Shown piece by piece: positions 1 to 10,799 of a stretch of 64,000 bases of DNA (within the stretch, counting starts at the first letter, position 1; the number at the start of each line of letters is the position of its first letter). Source of the DNA: Isotricha intestinalis (Eukaryota > Ciliophora > Litostomatea > Vestibuliferida > Isotrichidae); assembly GCA_023807065.1 (NCBI GenBank), contig JAJJLU010000337.1, positions 37,888-101,887 on the forward strand. Reading direction: 5' to 3'. A model generated the notes under the pieces. It worked only from the letters and a program-made list of their open reading frames with translations. It was not told the DNA's origin and made no database searches. A program made the position numbers and the translations under genes.

Positions 1-1
1 A

Positions 2-2902
2 AATTTAAAAAATAAAAATATTGATAATATAATATCAACAAGTAAAAAAAAAGAAAAAAAGAAAAAATTAAAAGAATTAAAAGAATTAAATAATGAAAAA
101 GAAGAAGAAGAAATTGATAAGCCAAATATTAAAAATGAAGAAGAAAAAGAAAATGATAAAATAATAAATCAAAATAATTCTTCAATAAATGTTTCAAGTT
201 TTATCAGTCAAGATATAAATTTAATTCCAAAAAAAGTTTTAAAAACTGAAAATTCAATGAATACAGAAAATAATATAACTGATGAAAGTAATTTAGATTT
301 TAATTTAAATCAAAGTAAAAATGAAGATATTTCAAAAGATAATATTATTAAAAAAAATATCAAAAATTTTAATTCAAAAGATTTAGGAAAAGAAAATAAC
401 ATAATTAAAGAAATTATAAAAGAAGAAAATAATGATTTTTCTCCTTTAAAAAATGAAATTATAAACCCAAAAAACATAGAAAATAAAGAAGAATTTATTT
501 TAGAAAAAAATGAAGAAGATAAAAGATTAATTAGAAATAATTCTTCTAATGAAAAATATAAAAATGAAGCTCAAGAATTAAAAAAACAAATTATAGATTT
601 ACAAAAAAAAATAGAAGAACAAAAACAACAAATGTTAATTATGAGTAATCATCAATTAAATGATTTACAAAATAATAATAATAATATTTCTCAAAATCAA
701 ATAAATAATCCTCTTCAAATTCAAAATAAAATTCCAATAATTCAATCTATAAATCAACAAAATTCTTTTTCTATAAATTCAAGTTGTCATGATTCAAATT
801 TATCTATTAATCAAGTTAATATATCAAAAATTATGTCTGAGCAAAATTCAAATATACCTCAAATTCCAAATAATAATATATTACAAATTTCGAATAACTC
901 TATATTTATTGAATCAAATATATCATTAGATAAAAAGCATACATCTCAGAATCCTGAATCAATTATAGTTAATGTTCAACAAGTATCAAATTCCAATATG
1001 ACATCTGTTCCTAAATCAACTAATCCACTTGTAAAAGAGAACAATAATAGTTCTATAATACCAATTATTCCAAATTCAAACATTCAAAATGTACCTGGAT
1101 CTACAATTCCTCCTGTACCTGGATCTACAATACCTCAAGTTCCTGGTTCCAAAATACCTCCAGTACCTGGATCTACAATACCTCCTGTACCTGGATCTAC
1201 AATTCCACCAGTTCCTGGCTCTACAATTCCACCTGTTCCTGGATCTACAATACCTCCTGTACCTGGATCTTCAATACCTCAAGTTCCTGGTTCCAAAATA
1301 CCTCCAGTTCCTGGATCAACTATACCACCTGTTCCTGGATCTAAAATTCCACCAGTTCCTGGATCTACAATTCCACCAGTTCCTGGATCAACTATACCAC
1401 CTGTTCTTGGTTCTACTATACCACCTGTTCCTGGATCAACTATACCTCCTGTTCCTGGATCTACAATACCTCCAGTTCCTGGATCTACTATACCTCCTAT
1501 ACCAGGTGTACCTAGAGTCCCGGGAGTTCCAGGTGTTCCGGGAATACCTTCTGTCCCAGGAGTTCCAAGAGTTCCAGGCGTACCAGGAGTTCCGGGAATA
1601 CCTTCTGTTCCAGGAGTTCCAAGAGTTCCAGGAGTACCAGGAGTTCCAGGTGTTCCAGGAGTTCCAGGTATTCCAGGAGTTCCAGGTGTTCCAGGTATCC
1701 CAGGAGTTCCAGGTGTACCAGGAATGCCACCAGGTATCCCTGGAAATGCAATGAAAATAAAAAAAAAACAGAAGCCAAAAACACCAATGAAGCCATTATT
1801 CTGGTCTACAATAAATGCAAGAGATATAAAAAATACATGTTGGGAATCAATGGATGACGAAAAAATTATATCTCAAATAAATTTAGGAAAACTGGAAGAA
1901 GAATTTTCAACAAAAAACCAAAAACCAAAAGGAAAAGGAGGTGCATCAATGATGCATATTCCAAAAGAAAACACAATATTAGAAGGTCCTCGTCTTCAAA
2001 ATATGTCAATGGTATTTGCAAAGATAAAGAAAAAGCCAATAGAAATAGTAAATGCATTATTATCATATGATTTAAATATATTAACTGAAAATTTATGTGA
2101 TATAATATTACCAATATTACCAAAAGATGAAGAAATAAATAATATAAGATCAATAGAAGACATATCATCATATTCTGAATGTGATAAATTTGTTCATTTA
2201 ATAAGTGAAGTAACAGGTTTTCAACAAAGAGTAAAATCAATTCAATTTAAATATCAATTTTCAAATAATTACAAAATAATAAGTGAAAAAATAGATAAGT
2301 TAAAAATGACAATGGATACATTTAAAAATGATAAAAGAATAAATGATTGGTTGACAATACTTTTAGCATTTGGAAATTATTTAAATGGTCAAAGTGCAAG
2401 AGGAGGAGCATATGGATTTAAATTAGATTCTTTATCTAAAATTACTGAAATGAAATCTAATGATAATAAAAAAACTTTATTACAATTTATAATTGAATGG
2501 ATTTATGAAAATAATGATCCTGATTTATTAAATGTTGATTTAAATTATGCTAAAGATATTTCTTTTAAAAATACTCAAGAATTTTTCAATGAAATTAAAG
2601 CCTCTTTTAATGTTGTTAAAAAATTAAAAAATATTACTGAAAATATTGAAAATGAAAATGATAAAAGTAAAGAATTTTTACAAAGCTTTTATGATGATAT
2701 TGTTTCTAAATTAAATGAAAAAGAAAATGAATTAAATAGTGTTAATGATGATTTTGAAAAATTAGTTTTAAGTTTTGGAGAAAAAATTAAAGATATGCCT
2801 TTTGAAAAGTTTTTCCAAATTTTTATTTCTTTTTTCGAAAATGTTAAAAATATGAAAGAAAAAGTTGATAGATTAAGAAAATTACAAGAGAAAAAAAAAT
2901 AA
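2..2902 (+). CDS. Formin (FH1-FH2), 5' end outside the window
   Basis: Formins nucleate and elongate unbranched actin filaments. The frame is open from base 2 with no stop, so the first in-window ATG (257) is probably internal and the true start lies to the left; at least 966 residues are visible. Counting from that ATG, residues 1-277 are Asn/Lys-rich with a short coiled coil (about 105-125). Residues 279-497 form a repetitive FH1-like tract of VPG units. FH2 follows from about 508 to 850, with the hallmark MKPLFW lasso start and GNYLNG...[11 protein letters not shown] core near 705-730. The tail ends in a basic coiled coil; I see no clear DAD. The FH1 has PP pairs but no long polyproline run. 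A GTPase-binding region may lie off the left edge. FH2 assignment is secure; the subfamily is not. Confidence 0.93.
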   Translation, partial: NLKNKNIDNIISTSKKKEKKKKLKELKELNNEKEEEEIDKPNIKNEEEKENDKIINQNNSSINVSSFISQDINLIPKKVLKTENSMNTENNITDESNLDFNLNQSKNEDISKDNIIKKNIKNFNSKDLGKENNIIKEIIKEENNDFSPLKNEIINPKNIENKEEFILEKNEEDKRLIRNNSSNEKYKNEAQELKKQIIDLQKKIEEQKQQMLIMSNHQLNDLQNNNNNISQNQINNPLQIQNKIPIIQSINQQNSFSINSSCHDSNLSINQVNISKIMSEQNSNIPQIPNNNILQISNNSIFIESNISLDKKHTSQNPESIIVNVQQVSNSNMTSVPKSTNPLVKENNNSSIIPIIPNSNIQNVPGSTIPPVPGSTIPQVPGSKIPPVPGSTIPPVPGSTIPPVPGSTIPPVPGSTIPPVPGSSIPQVPGSKIPPVPGSTIPPVPGSKIPPVPGSTIPPVPGSTIPPVLGSTIPPVPGSTIPPVPGSTIPPVPGSTIPPIPGVPRVPGVPGVPGIPSVPGVPRVPGVPGVPGIPSVPGVPRVPGVPGVPGVPGVPGIPGVPGVPGIPGVPGVPGMPPGIPGNAMKIKKKQKPKTPMKPLFWSTINARDIKNTCWESMDDEKIISQINLGKLEEEFSTKNQKPKGKGGASMMHIPKENTILEGPRLQNMSMVFAKIKKKPIEIVNALLSYDLNILTENLCDIILPILPKDEEINNIRSIEDISSYSECDKFVHLISEVTGFQQRVKSIQFKYQFSNNYKIISEKIDKLKMTMDTFKNDKRINDWLTILLAFGNYLNGQSARGGAYGFKLDSLSKITEMKSNDNKKTLLQFIIEWIYENNDPDLLNVDLNYAKDISFKNTQEFFNEIKASFNVVKKLKNITENIENENDKSKEFLQSFYDDIVSKLNEKENELNSVNDDFEKLVLSFGEKIKDMPFEKFFQIFISFFENVKNMKEKVDRLRKLQEKKK
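1091..1745 (+). repeat. Coding minisatellite in the formin FH1 region
   Basis: There are 17 tandem 24-bp units (1091-1498), each encoding VPGSTIPP or a close variant ([32 protein letters not shown]). They run into a 9/18-bp array encoding VPG and IPG triplets with PSVPGVPR variants up to about 1745. Units differ mainly at synonymous positions, so the array is not freshly amplified. It is markedly more G+C-rich than its surroundings because of Pro and Gly codons. Confidence 0.93.
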
Positions 2903-3013
2903 TAATGTTTGTTTTTTTTTAGAAATAAATTATTATATTATAAATAATAATTTAAAATTTAGTTTATCTAAAATACAATTTTTATTAACATTTAATTATT
3001 TTTCCATAAAAAA

Positions 3014-4072
3014 ATGAATAAAGAATTTTTAAGAAAATTAACATCAAAAAGGATTTTTCAAACTCAAATATTTCTAACAAAGCCAGAAGAAAAAGTAATA
3101 GATATTGAAAAAGATAATTTATTTTTTGATTTTTTAAAAAATAATGATACAATACCAGAATTTGAAATAAAATCAGAAGAACCAATTTTAGACCCAAAAA
3201 TATTTAATAAATCAAATGCTTTTTATAATGCTTTTGAGAAAATGAAAGAAGTAATAAATTGGAAAAATTATAATTTTCCAAAAATAATATTTATTAAATT
3301 ATATCAAAAATCAAAAAATTTAAGAAAAAGAATAATAAAATTTTCTTTAATAAACTTAAAAAGTGTTTCAGATGTTATTGAAAGCTATAATCCAAAATAT
3401 AATCAAAGTAAAAAAACACATAATTGGCAAAAAACACCAAAAGAATCTTATAATTTATATTATCATAATGTTTTAAAAAAAAATAATTTACTTTTAGATA
3501 AAGAAAAAGATAAAAATGATATTAAATTTAATTTAATTCAAAAAGAAATTGGTGAAAAATCTAATATTATTATTTTGACAAGAAATAATAATGAAAAAAA
3601 AAATTTAATTTTTTCTGGAAAATTATGTGATGTTTATGTTCAAAGTGAATTTTCAAGAAGTAAAAGTAAAAATAATAAAGTTAATAAAGAATTTGTATTT
3701 AGTCTTTTGAATAATCCTAAATTTTTAAATAAACAAAATGAAAATGAAAAAAAAGCCAATAATTATATTAATAGTGAAAAACAATTATTTGAAAAAAAAT
3801 ATAAACTTTCAGAAAAAAAACAATATAAATTAACTACATTAAATAATTTAGCTTTATATAATTCAATAACAAATTCATCAAAAAAAACTACTTATCTTAA
3901 ATCATCTCTACCTACATTTCAAAAAGCAAGTAGAAATCAATCAAATAAAAATTGTTTAAATAATAATAAATCTACTAAAAATTTTTTAACAATATCTGTC
4001 AATAAAAAAATAGAAAAAAAAATACCAAGATTAAAACAGTTTTTATTAAATAAAACCGATTTTTATTATTAA
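3014..4072 (+). CDS. Hypothetical Lys/Asn-rich protein (352 aa)
   Basis: An intact frame starts at an A-rich ATG context and ends in TAA, 111 bp downstream of the formin stop and in the same direction. The first 160 residues are the more complex part, with alternating hydrophobic and basic positions and aromatic patches (NYNFPKIIFIKLYQ). The rest is Asn/Ser/Lys-rich low complexity. There is no signal peptide, membrane segment or domain I recognise. The predicted product is strongly basic. It is accepted as a gene because of its length, codon pattern and isolated position. Function unknown. Confidence 0.72.
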   Translation: MNKEFLRKLTSKRIFQTQIFLTKPEEKVIDIEKDNLFFDFLKNNDTIPEFEIKSEEPILDPKIFNKSNAFYNAFEKMKEVINWKNYNFPKIIFIKLYQKSKNLRKRIIKFSLINLKSVSDVIESYNPKYNQSKKTHNWQKTPKESYNLYYHNVLKKNNLLLDKEKDKNDIKFNLIQKEIGEKSNIIILTRNNNEKKNLIFSGKLCDVYVQSEFSRSKSKNNKVNKEFVFSLLNNPKFLNKQNENEKKANNYINSEKQLFEKKYKLSEKKQYKLTTLNNLALYNSITNSSKKTTYLKSSLPTFQKASRNQSNKNCLNNNKSTKNFLTISVNKKIEKKIPRLKQFLLNKTDFYY

Positions 4073-4426
4073 AGTAAGTTTTTAATGGTAAATTTACAAT
4101 AATTTTAATTTTTTTTATTTTTATATATAAAAACATTTAGAAATATAAGTTTGTATATAAAAAAAATTATTATATATTAAATAATAGAAGAATCTTATTT
4201 TCTCTGGAGAACATGAATTCTCTAATTTCAATTAAAAAAAAATGTTAAGATTAAATAAAACTGTTAAAAATAAATAAATAGAAGATTATAATAACATTTA
4301 TTCAATAAAAACTTAAAATTTATTCAAACTTTTAAATTAAAATAATCTATTATTCAATTTAATTATTTAAAGTATATTATTAAAATAAAATATATATAAA
4401 TAAAAACATATTAATTTATTTATTTT
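4073..4426. other. Convergent intergenic region, nothing recognised
   Basis: These 354 bp separate the ends of two converging genes (stops at 4072 and 4427). The stretch is A/T-rich with homopolymer runs and no frame of note. It presumably carries both 3' ends. Confidence 0.6.
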
Positions 4427-6985
4427 TTATTTTAATTCATTCCTTATAATAACTCTAGGTCCATCTCTAGAAATTTTATTTCTCATTCCATAATTCTTAT
4501 TATTAAATTTTTCAATAACATATTTATTATTATTATTAATATTATTATAATTATGATGATTAACATAATTATATTGTAATTGAACTGGAACATTATAGTA
4601 ATGTCTTTCATTTCCTTTTCTTTGATATTCAACTTTACCATATAAAACTTTTCTATTTGGATTTACATTTATTTTTTTATATTGGAATATTGGAGCATTA
4701 TTAATATATCCTTTATTAAATAAATTTGGATTTGGATTTGAAGGTGGTCTTCTTATTATTTTCTTATTTTCAGATTTATTATTTCTAAAATCTAATAATT
4801 TTATATTTTTATTTATTTCATTTAATTCTCTTTTCTTCTCATTAATTTCTCTTTCTTTTTCTATATATTCATTTATATAATTTCTATTTTTATCAAAGAT
4901 ATTATTATTATTATTATTAAAATTCATTCTGTAATTATTATTGTTTCCTATAATTTGATATTGTCTTCCTACTGAATTAGGTCTATTTTGTCCATAATTG
5001 AATAAATTATTTTGTCTTATTTGATTAGAAGAACTTTCTGGACGTTTAATATTCATTTTTATTTGATTATTATTTTTCTCAATTTGTGAAATAGGATTAA
5101 TTTCATTATTATTGTTATGATAATGGTAATTAATTTTATTATTATTATTATTTATTTCATGGTTTTTATTTTTCATTATTGGAGAAGATATATATATTTT
5201 ATTATCTTGAATTGGTGTTTTTGGAATTAATTTTTTTTCATTGTTATTATCTATAATTAATGGAGTCGATACATTATCTTTTTTTATATTTTCTACATTA
5301 TTGTTTAATATTATTGGCTGATTTTTTGAATTCAATTCTGATTTTTCAAAATTACTATTTGTTTTAATATGTTCACTAATTTTTGTATTATCATTAGTGT
5401 CATCAATACTTTTAATTGAATTCTTCATTATTGTTTTTTTTGTGTTGTAATCAATAATATTATTAAATTTTTGAGCATTTGGTTCTTCTTTACAATTATT
5501 TTTTGATTTATTATAATAATCATTTTTAATGTTAAAAGTATTTTTTACTTTTGTATTAATTAAATTATTGCTGTGAAGATTACTTTGATTAATATTATTA
5601 TTATTACTCTGACTATTATTATTTCCATGAATATTATTATTATTACTCTGACTAATATTACTTCCATGAATATCATTATTACTGCTCTGACTATTACTTC
5701 CATGATTATTATTATTACTACTATGACTAATATTACTTCCATTAATATCATTGTTACTGCTCTGACTAATATTACTTCCATGAATATTATTATTACTGTT
5801 CTGACTAATATTACTTCCATTAATATTATTATTACTACTATGACTAATATTACTTCCATTAATATTATTATTATTTTTCAAATTATTATTATTAAGATTA
5901 TTTCCTGTAATACTATTATTACTAATAATATTGTTTCCATGAATATTATTTGAAATTAAATTATTTTCCTTATTTTTTTCACTTTCCATAATTGATTTAT
6001 AAAAAGTAGCTTTTGACATTTCATAATCATCGTTCTTCATCATTTCTTCTTCTCTTATAGTTTTTTCTAAATATCTTTTAGGTAAATTTCTATTAATTTC
6101 ATTCATATCTTTTGGTAATTTAATAGTTTTCATCAAAAAAGCTTTTCCACCTCCAATAAATTCATCTTCCTTAAAATTAAAATCTTTAATTTTCTTTTTA
6201 ACAATATCAGAATTTAAAATTTGTTTAACATTAAATCTTTTATCAGGATTAACAACAATCATCATTTTTAAAAGATTTCTTAAATCATTAGAATAATTGA
6301 ATCCAATATCAAGATAATTACCTTTAATAATATTATTATATAATTCTTTAAAATTGGTACCTCTGAAAGGAGGATGTAAAGTGCAAATTTCATAGATAAT
6401 ACATCCAGCACTCCATATATCACATTTATAATTATAAGGTTTATCTTTCCAAATTTCAGGAGGAGCATAATAAGGAGTTCCAGTTTGAGTATATGCTAAA
6501 TCATTTTTTGCTATTGTTGAAACATTTAAATCTCCAATTTTTAATGTTCCATTTTTTAAAAGAAATAAATTTGCGCTTTTTAAATCTCTATGCATTATTT
6601 TATTATTATGTAAATATTGAATTCCTTCAAGTAATTGTATTGCCCAATTCCAAATTGTTTTTTCTTCAAATATTAATTTTCGTTTTAAATTATTTCTTAT
6701 TTTTGATGATATATCACCTCCATCTGCATATTCCATTACTATATTTAATGTCTTTGATGCATCATCAAAAAACGCTTCTTTATATCCTATTATATTTTTA
6801 TGTTTTAATGATGCTAATAATCGAATTTCATTCAATGCATTTTTTTTATCTTTTTCTCCTAATTTTGACATTGATATTCTCTTCATTGCATAATATTGAT
6901 TGTCTGATTTCCTTTGTACTATTTGAACTGAACCAAATGATCCTTTTCCTAAATACTTTCCTAAATAAAAGTCATTTAATGACAT
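4427..6985 (-). CDS. NEK-family serine/threonine kinase with Asn-rich repeat tail (852 aa)
   Basis: The kinase domain spans about residues 6-262. Visible motifs are the glycine loop GKGSFGSV, the lysine AMK (K35), HRDLKSAN (D134), an unusual GDLN (151-154) in place of DFG, the activation segment QTGTPYYAPPEIW, and DIWSAGCIIYEI. Overall pattern and the HRDLKSAN/GTPYY motifs place it with NIMA-related kinases, which act in mitosis and in cilia and basal-body control. The Asp that binds metal is retained, so activity is likely. After the domain comes a long Asn-rich tail with about eight 13-residue tandem repeats (about 375-475) and a basic C terminus. The start is supported by the loop beginning nine residues in. 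Stop is TAA. Confidence 0.92.
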   Translation of the reverse strand: MSLNDFYLGKYLGKGSFGSVQIVQRKSDNQYYAMKRISMSKLGEKDKKNALNEIRLLASLKHKNIIGYKEAFFDDASKTLNIVMEYADGGDISSKIRNNLKRKLIFEEKTIWNWAIQLLEGIQYLHNNKIMHRDLKSANLFLLKNGTLKIGDLNVSTIAKNDLAYTQTGTPYYAPPEIWKDKPYNYKCDIWSAGCIIYEICTLHPPFRGTNFKELYNNIIKGNYLDIGFNYSNDLRNLLKMMIVVNPDKRFNVKQILNSDIVKKKIKDFNFKEDEFIGGGKAFLMKTIKLPKDMNEINRNLPKRYLEKTIREEEMMKNDDYEMSKATFYKSIMESEKNKENNLISNNIHGNNIISNNSITGNNLNNNNLKNNNNINGSNISHSSNNNINGSNISQNSNNNIHGSNISQSSNNDINGSNISHSSNNNNHGSNSQSSNNDIHGSNISQSNNNNIHGNNNSQSNNNNINQSNLHSNNLINTKVKNTFNIKNDYYNKSKNNCKEEPNAQKFNNIIDYNTKKTIMKNSIKSIDDTNDNTKISEHIKTNSNFEKSELNSKNQPIILNNNVENIKKDNVSTPLIIDNNNEKKLIPKTPIQDNKIYISSPIMKNKNHEINNNNNKINYHYHNNNNEINPISQIEKNNNQIKMNIKRPESSSNQIRQNNLFNYGQNRPNSVGRQYQIIGNNNNYRMNFNNNNNNIFDKNRNYINEYIEKEREINEKKRELNEINKNIKLLDFRNNKSENKKIIRRPPSNPNPNLFNKGYINNAPIFQYKKINVNPNRKVLYGKVEYQRKGNERHYYNVPVQLQYNYVNHHNYNNINNNNKYVIEKFNNKNYGMRNKISRDGPRVIIRNELK
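5575..5880 (-). repeat. 39-bp coding tandem repeat in the NEK tail
   Basis: About eight imperfect units encode variants of NINGSNISQSSNN (NIHGSNIS, DINGSNIS, NNHGSN and others). Two units are 12 residues long. Changes keep the frame. It is an Asn/Ser low-complexity spacer typical of A+T-rich protist genomes. Confidence 0.85.
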
Positions 6986-7449
6986 TTTTTTTTTATTATT
7001 TTTATTATTTTTTTTTGCCTTTTATTTTTTAATTTAAAAGCATTGTTTTTCTTAACCATACCGTTTTTAGTTAAAAATATTTTGGAAAAGGTTTTTCAAT
7101 TTTTATTAAGAATTATTTTTTAATTTATTTTAGATTTATTGTTAAGTAAGATTGTTTGGTATTTTTTAGTTAGGGCAATAATAGAAATTTATTATTTAGT
7201 TTTTAAGATAATTTAGCAGTTATGAAAATAATATTTATTTTCAATTGATTATTTTAACCTAAAAAAGTTTTTTTAAAAATTAACCAAATAATTCATTGAA
7301 TTAATAAAAAAAATTATTTAATTAATATTCATAAAATAAATAAAAAAAAAAATAAGAATTTTAAATAAATTATATAATAGATATTCGAAATAAATAAAAT
7401 AAAATATAAAAAACAAACAAAATAGACTATTTTATTAGAAAAAAAATAA
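6986..7449. other. Intergenic region upstream of the NEK kinase
   Basis: These 464 bp contain the presumed promoter of the minus-strand kinase (right before 6985) and the 3' end of the next minus-strand gene (stop at 7450). Only A/T runs are seen, with no RNA gene or conserved motif. Confidence 0.55.
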
Positions 7450-8070
7450 TTAATAAAACATAGATTCAGCCATAGCTCTTGCTAACATTTCATCTTCATT
7501 CATAGAATTTAACTCAAAACAATTAATTTTTCTTAATTTCATAATATTTTGAAATTCATGATTTTTTAAATGTTTTCTCATATTCCTCACTAAAAGTAAT
7601 TGTCCACAAATTTGACAATAATCACTTCTACTTCCACACATATTTTCATGATCATCAATTAATGTATATGACATACTTTCTCCACAAAATTGACATTCTA
7701 TTCTTTCTGATTCTTCTTTTTTTTTTAGTTCTTCTTTTTCTTCTTCTTCTTTTTTTTTTAACATATGTTTTTTTATATGTTCTTCAAATTCTGCTTTTGA
7801 TATTCCTTTGTTACATTCAATACAATATTTTATATTTTCTATACAATATCTTTCATGAAGTAATAATTTCATGTTATCTAATTCTATTTTACAATTTGTA
7901 CATGTTTTTTTTTCTTCTTTTAAATGATTTTTTATATGTTCTTCAAATTCTTCTTTTGGAATTCCTTCTTTACATTCATTACAATATTTTATATTTTCTA
8001 AACAATATCTTTCATGAATTAATATTTTGGACTCTTCTAATTCTTTATGACAATTCAAACACTTTTTCAT
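7450..8070 (-). CDS. TRAF-like zinc-finger protein with C-terminal UIM (206 aa)
   Basis: Six Cys/His fingers are visible as three pairs. Each pair has a C-x2-C...H-x3-C finger followed by a C-x2-C...H-x3-H finger: residues about 4-49, 56-104 and 125-172. The first two pairs are near copies of each other (HERYCLENIKYCNEC versus HERYCIENIKYCIEC), so they arose by internal duplication. A Lys/Glu linker separates the third pair. The last residues, EDEMLARAMAES, fit the ubiquitin-interacting motif (acidic run, L-x-x-A-x-x-x-S). The finger style resembles TRAFD1/XAF1 proteins. This suggests a ubiquitin-binding adaptor, which is inference. The gene is divergent from the gene at 8405. Confidence 0.8.
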   Translation of the reverse strand: MKKCLNCHKELEESKILIHERYCLENIKYCNECKEGIPKEEFEEHIKNHLKEEKKTCTNCKIELDNMKLLLHERYCIENIKYCIECNKGISKAEFEEHIKKHMLKKKEEEEKEELKKKEESERIECQFCGESMSYTLIDDHENMCGSRSDYCQICGQLLLVRNMRKHLKNHEFQNIMKLRKINCFELNSMNEDEMLARAMAESMFY

Positions 8071-8404
8071 TTTTCTTTACATTTAACTTTTTTTTTATTT
8101 ATATATTTTATTTACACTAACTTTTTTTGAAAAAATGATTTTGACTTATTATAATGTTCATTAAAATTCTTTTGAAAAAAATAGGGAAACATATTTTTTT
8201 TATTTCAAAATATTTCTTTAAAGTAAAATTATTTAATAAAAATTTGATACTTTGTTTGTTGTAAAAAAGATATATTATTTTTTTTTTGTGAAATTTTAAA
8301 TAAACTTTCATTCCCTTTGTTTAACTGTTATTCTTTATTTATTTTTTTATTTCTTTTATTATTTAATTAAATATTTTCTTTTTTTTTTTTATTTAAATTT
8401 AAAA
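8071..8404. promoter_or_regulatory. Shared divergent promoter region
   Basis: These 334 bp lie between two head-to-head starts (8070 minus, 8405 plus). The sequence is T- and A-tract rich. A 64-codon open frame inside it has no protein-like character and was not called. Confidence 0.5.
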
Positions 8405-10702
8405 ATGGAAAATGAAAATAAAGACGAAGAATATTCTCCTATTACTGAAGATGATTTACGAGTTGAAGATGTTCCAAAAGAAAAAAAAGAAGAAGAAAAA
8501 AAAGAAGAAGAAAATAAAAAAAAGGAAAAAACTGCGGAAGAAATATATTGTAATATATTAAATGAATTAAATGAAATAATTCAAATATTTAAAGATGGAG
8601 ATAAAGATAAACTTTTATATAATAAATGTGATAATTTTAAAAATAAATATAAAGAAAATATTTTAAAAACTGCAATTCCAATTAATATTGAAAATGAAAT
8701 TATTGATAAATTAGAACTATTATATAATGAAGAAAAAATAAAAGAAAAACCAAATCAATTATTTTTAGAATTATTATTTAATTTATTAGAATTTTTACCT
8801 TATTTATATCATCCAAATGAATTTTTAAATGATATTAATTTAAAAACTTTTGATAATCCAGAAGAAGAAAATACAAACTTTTTAGAATTATTTAAATCAA
8901 TAACTCCAACTGGAAAAAATAAATTAAATTTATTAATAGATAATTTAATATATTACTTATTTACAAATTATGAAGATATAAAAGCAATTTATATAGAATG
9001 TAATTTATTAGAAAGTTATCCTTCAAGAAGTGTTTATATATCATTTAAATTTATTGCACTTCAATTATTTATGTATAATAAAATGACTATTAATAATATA
9101 AATATTAATTTTTTTAATGAATCTTTAACTAATGTTTCTAAATTACTTTTACAAGAAGCAAGTTATTATAATCAAAAATTTAATAATGAATTTTATAATA
9201 ATGTTTTTGCAGAATTTGATTTTAATGTTGATGATAAAGTAAAGAGAAAATTAAATAATGATGAATTTAAGTTTTTAACAAATAATATTTTCAAATTTCT
9301 ATATCTCATTATAAAAACTTATTCTAATCATTTAACTTCTTTTGATTTCACTGATAAAGAAAGTAGAAAAATTTTTTGGATTTTTGTTGATAAACAATTA
9401 AAAAATGAAGGAATAAATCCAAAAACAGAATTAGAAATAAATATATATACTTTTTATATATTAATATGTTTTTCTCTTGATATTTTATCTTTTATTTATA
9501 CTAATTTCTTATATTTAAATAAAGAATTTACAAGTAAAAATGAATTTCATTTTGAAACAATTGATCCTTTTTTTATATTTGTCAAAAATAATGATTGGAA
9601 AAATCCAATATATCATTTTGAATTTATAAATTATGTGAAAACTTTTTGTTTAAATTATGTGAATGACATAATAAAATTTATAGAAATATTTTTGTCGTTA
9701 TGTGATATAAAAGTAGATAATAAAGAGAAATATGATGAAATATTTAAAAATACATCAAACAATTATTTAATAATAAATCCAGTTAACAGTGTAGGATTAA
9801 GTTCATTAATATGGATAATAGATAAAGAAAATAAATTTAAAAAAACTTACTTTATATATTCTCCATTTTATATTTTTGATATTCATTTACCATTAATTGC
9901 AGCTATGTTAAAATCAGGTCATAGTTTAAAATATTTAGCAATAGAAACATTAATTAATTTCTGTGAATTTTTTAATAATAAACCAATTGTTTCTGATATG
10001 AAAAGTTTAACTCATTATTCTTTTGATGATATATTTAATGATGTTTTAGAATTTATTGGAAGTCAAGAACCTGATAATATGAGAAAATATGTTAATTCAA
10101 AATTAACTAAAATTATCGATTTGTTAAGTAATAATGCTAAATATCAATTTTTTGATTATTTTTGTGAAAATGCTTTAAAAATTTCAGAAGATAATACTAT
10201 TAATGATGATAAAATTTCTTATTTTATTCAAATTATTAAAAATACTATTAATGATAATTTGAAAGATAACAAAAATTTAACTTTTTGGAATGAAGATTTT
10301 ATTAAGAAAATTATTCAAAATTTTGCTTTTAATTATGAAAAAATTTTCATTTTTGAAATTATACAAACTACAAGTCAAGCACTTAATTTTATTGATTTTA
10401 TCATATTAAAAGATAAAAATAATTTTAATGGTAAATTAGGAGTTTATAAAAAAGATTATTTATATTATATAAGAAAAAATTTAAATGAAATTGCAAGTTT
10501 AATTGAAAAATTTGTAAAAAGTACTGAAGAAGAAAAATATAATACTTTAAGACTAAATATAAATGACCAAGATGAAGACACTCACACTAAATTTAAATTA
10601 AAAAATAATCAATGTTTAATGTTATTAGAATTAATAAACTCAGTAGATAATTTAGTAACAAAAAGTTTAAAAGAATTAGATTCTCAAGAAAATAAAAAAT
10701 AA
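8405..10702 (+). CDS. Large helical protein, possibly glomulin/YAP-binding-like (765 aa)
   Basis: An acidic Lys/Glu-rich N terminus (to about residue 45) leads into a long run of amphipathic helices with no transmembrane segment, ending in an acidic tail. Segments such as GHSLKYLAIETLINFCEFFNN (about 505-525) look like HEAT/ARM-type helical repeats. The overall look recalls the glomulin/YAP-binding/ALF4 family, whose human member binds the RBX1 RING and restrains cullin ligases. I cannot align it by eye with confidence, so this is a suggestion only. The frame is intact with ATG at 8405 and a TAA stop. Confidence 0.75.
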   Translation: MENENKDEEYSPITEDDLRVEDVPKEKKEEEKKEEENKKKEKTAEEIYCNILNELNEIIQIFKDGDKDKLLYNKCDNFKNKYKENILKTAIPINIENEIIDKLELLYNEEKIKEKPNQLFLELLFNLLEFLPYLYHPNEFLNDINLKTFDNPEEENTNFLELFKSITPTGKNKLNLLIDNLIYYLFTNYEDIKAIYIECNLLESYPSRSVYISFKFIALQLFMYNKMTINNININFFNESLTNVSKLLLQEASYYNQKFNNEFYNNVFAEFDFNVDDKVKRKLNNDEFKFLTNNIFKFLYLIIKTYSNHLTSFDFTDKESRKIFWIFVDKQLKNEGINPKTELEINIYTFYILICFSLDILSFIYTNFLYLNKEFTSKNEFHFETIDPFFIFVKNNDWKNPIYHFEFINYVKTFCLNYVNDIIKFIEIFLSLCDIKVDNKEKYDEIFKNTSNNYLIINPVNSVGLSSLIWIIDKENKFKKTYFIYSPFYIFDIHLPLIAAMLKSGHSLKYLAIETLINFCEFFNNKPIVSDMKSLTHYSFDDIFNDVLEFIGSQEPDNMRKYVNSKLTKIIDLLSNNAKYQFFDYFCENALKISEDNTINDDKISYFIQIIKNTINDNLKDNKNLTFWNEDFIKKIIQNFAFNYEKIFIFEIIQTTSQALNFIDFIILKDKNNFNGKLGVYKKDYLYYIRKNLNEIASLIEKFVKSTEEEKYNTLRLNINDQDEDTHTKFKLKNNQCLMLLELINSVDNLVTKSLKELDSQENKK

Positions 10703-10799
10703 AATTAAAACTTATAAATAAAAAATATTTAAAAATATATTTAATTATAAAAAAAACAAATTTCTTACATTAAACTATATAAAATAATAAAAATAAAAA

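Noticed and set aside
1091..1745. Collagen-like or foreign GC island in the formin gene
   Set aside because: The G+C comes from Pro and Gly codons in tandem repeats that are continuous with the FH2 reading frame; no sign of transfer.
8117..8311. 64-codon minus-strand frame between divergent genes
   Set aside because: Homopolymer-driven sequence, no domain or sensible context, and it fills a shared promoter region.
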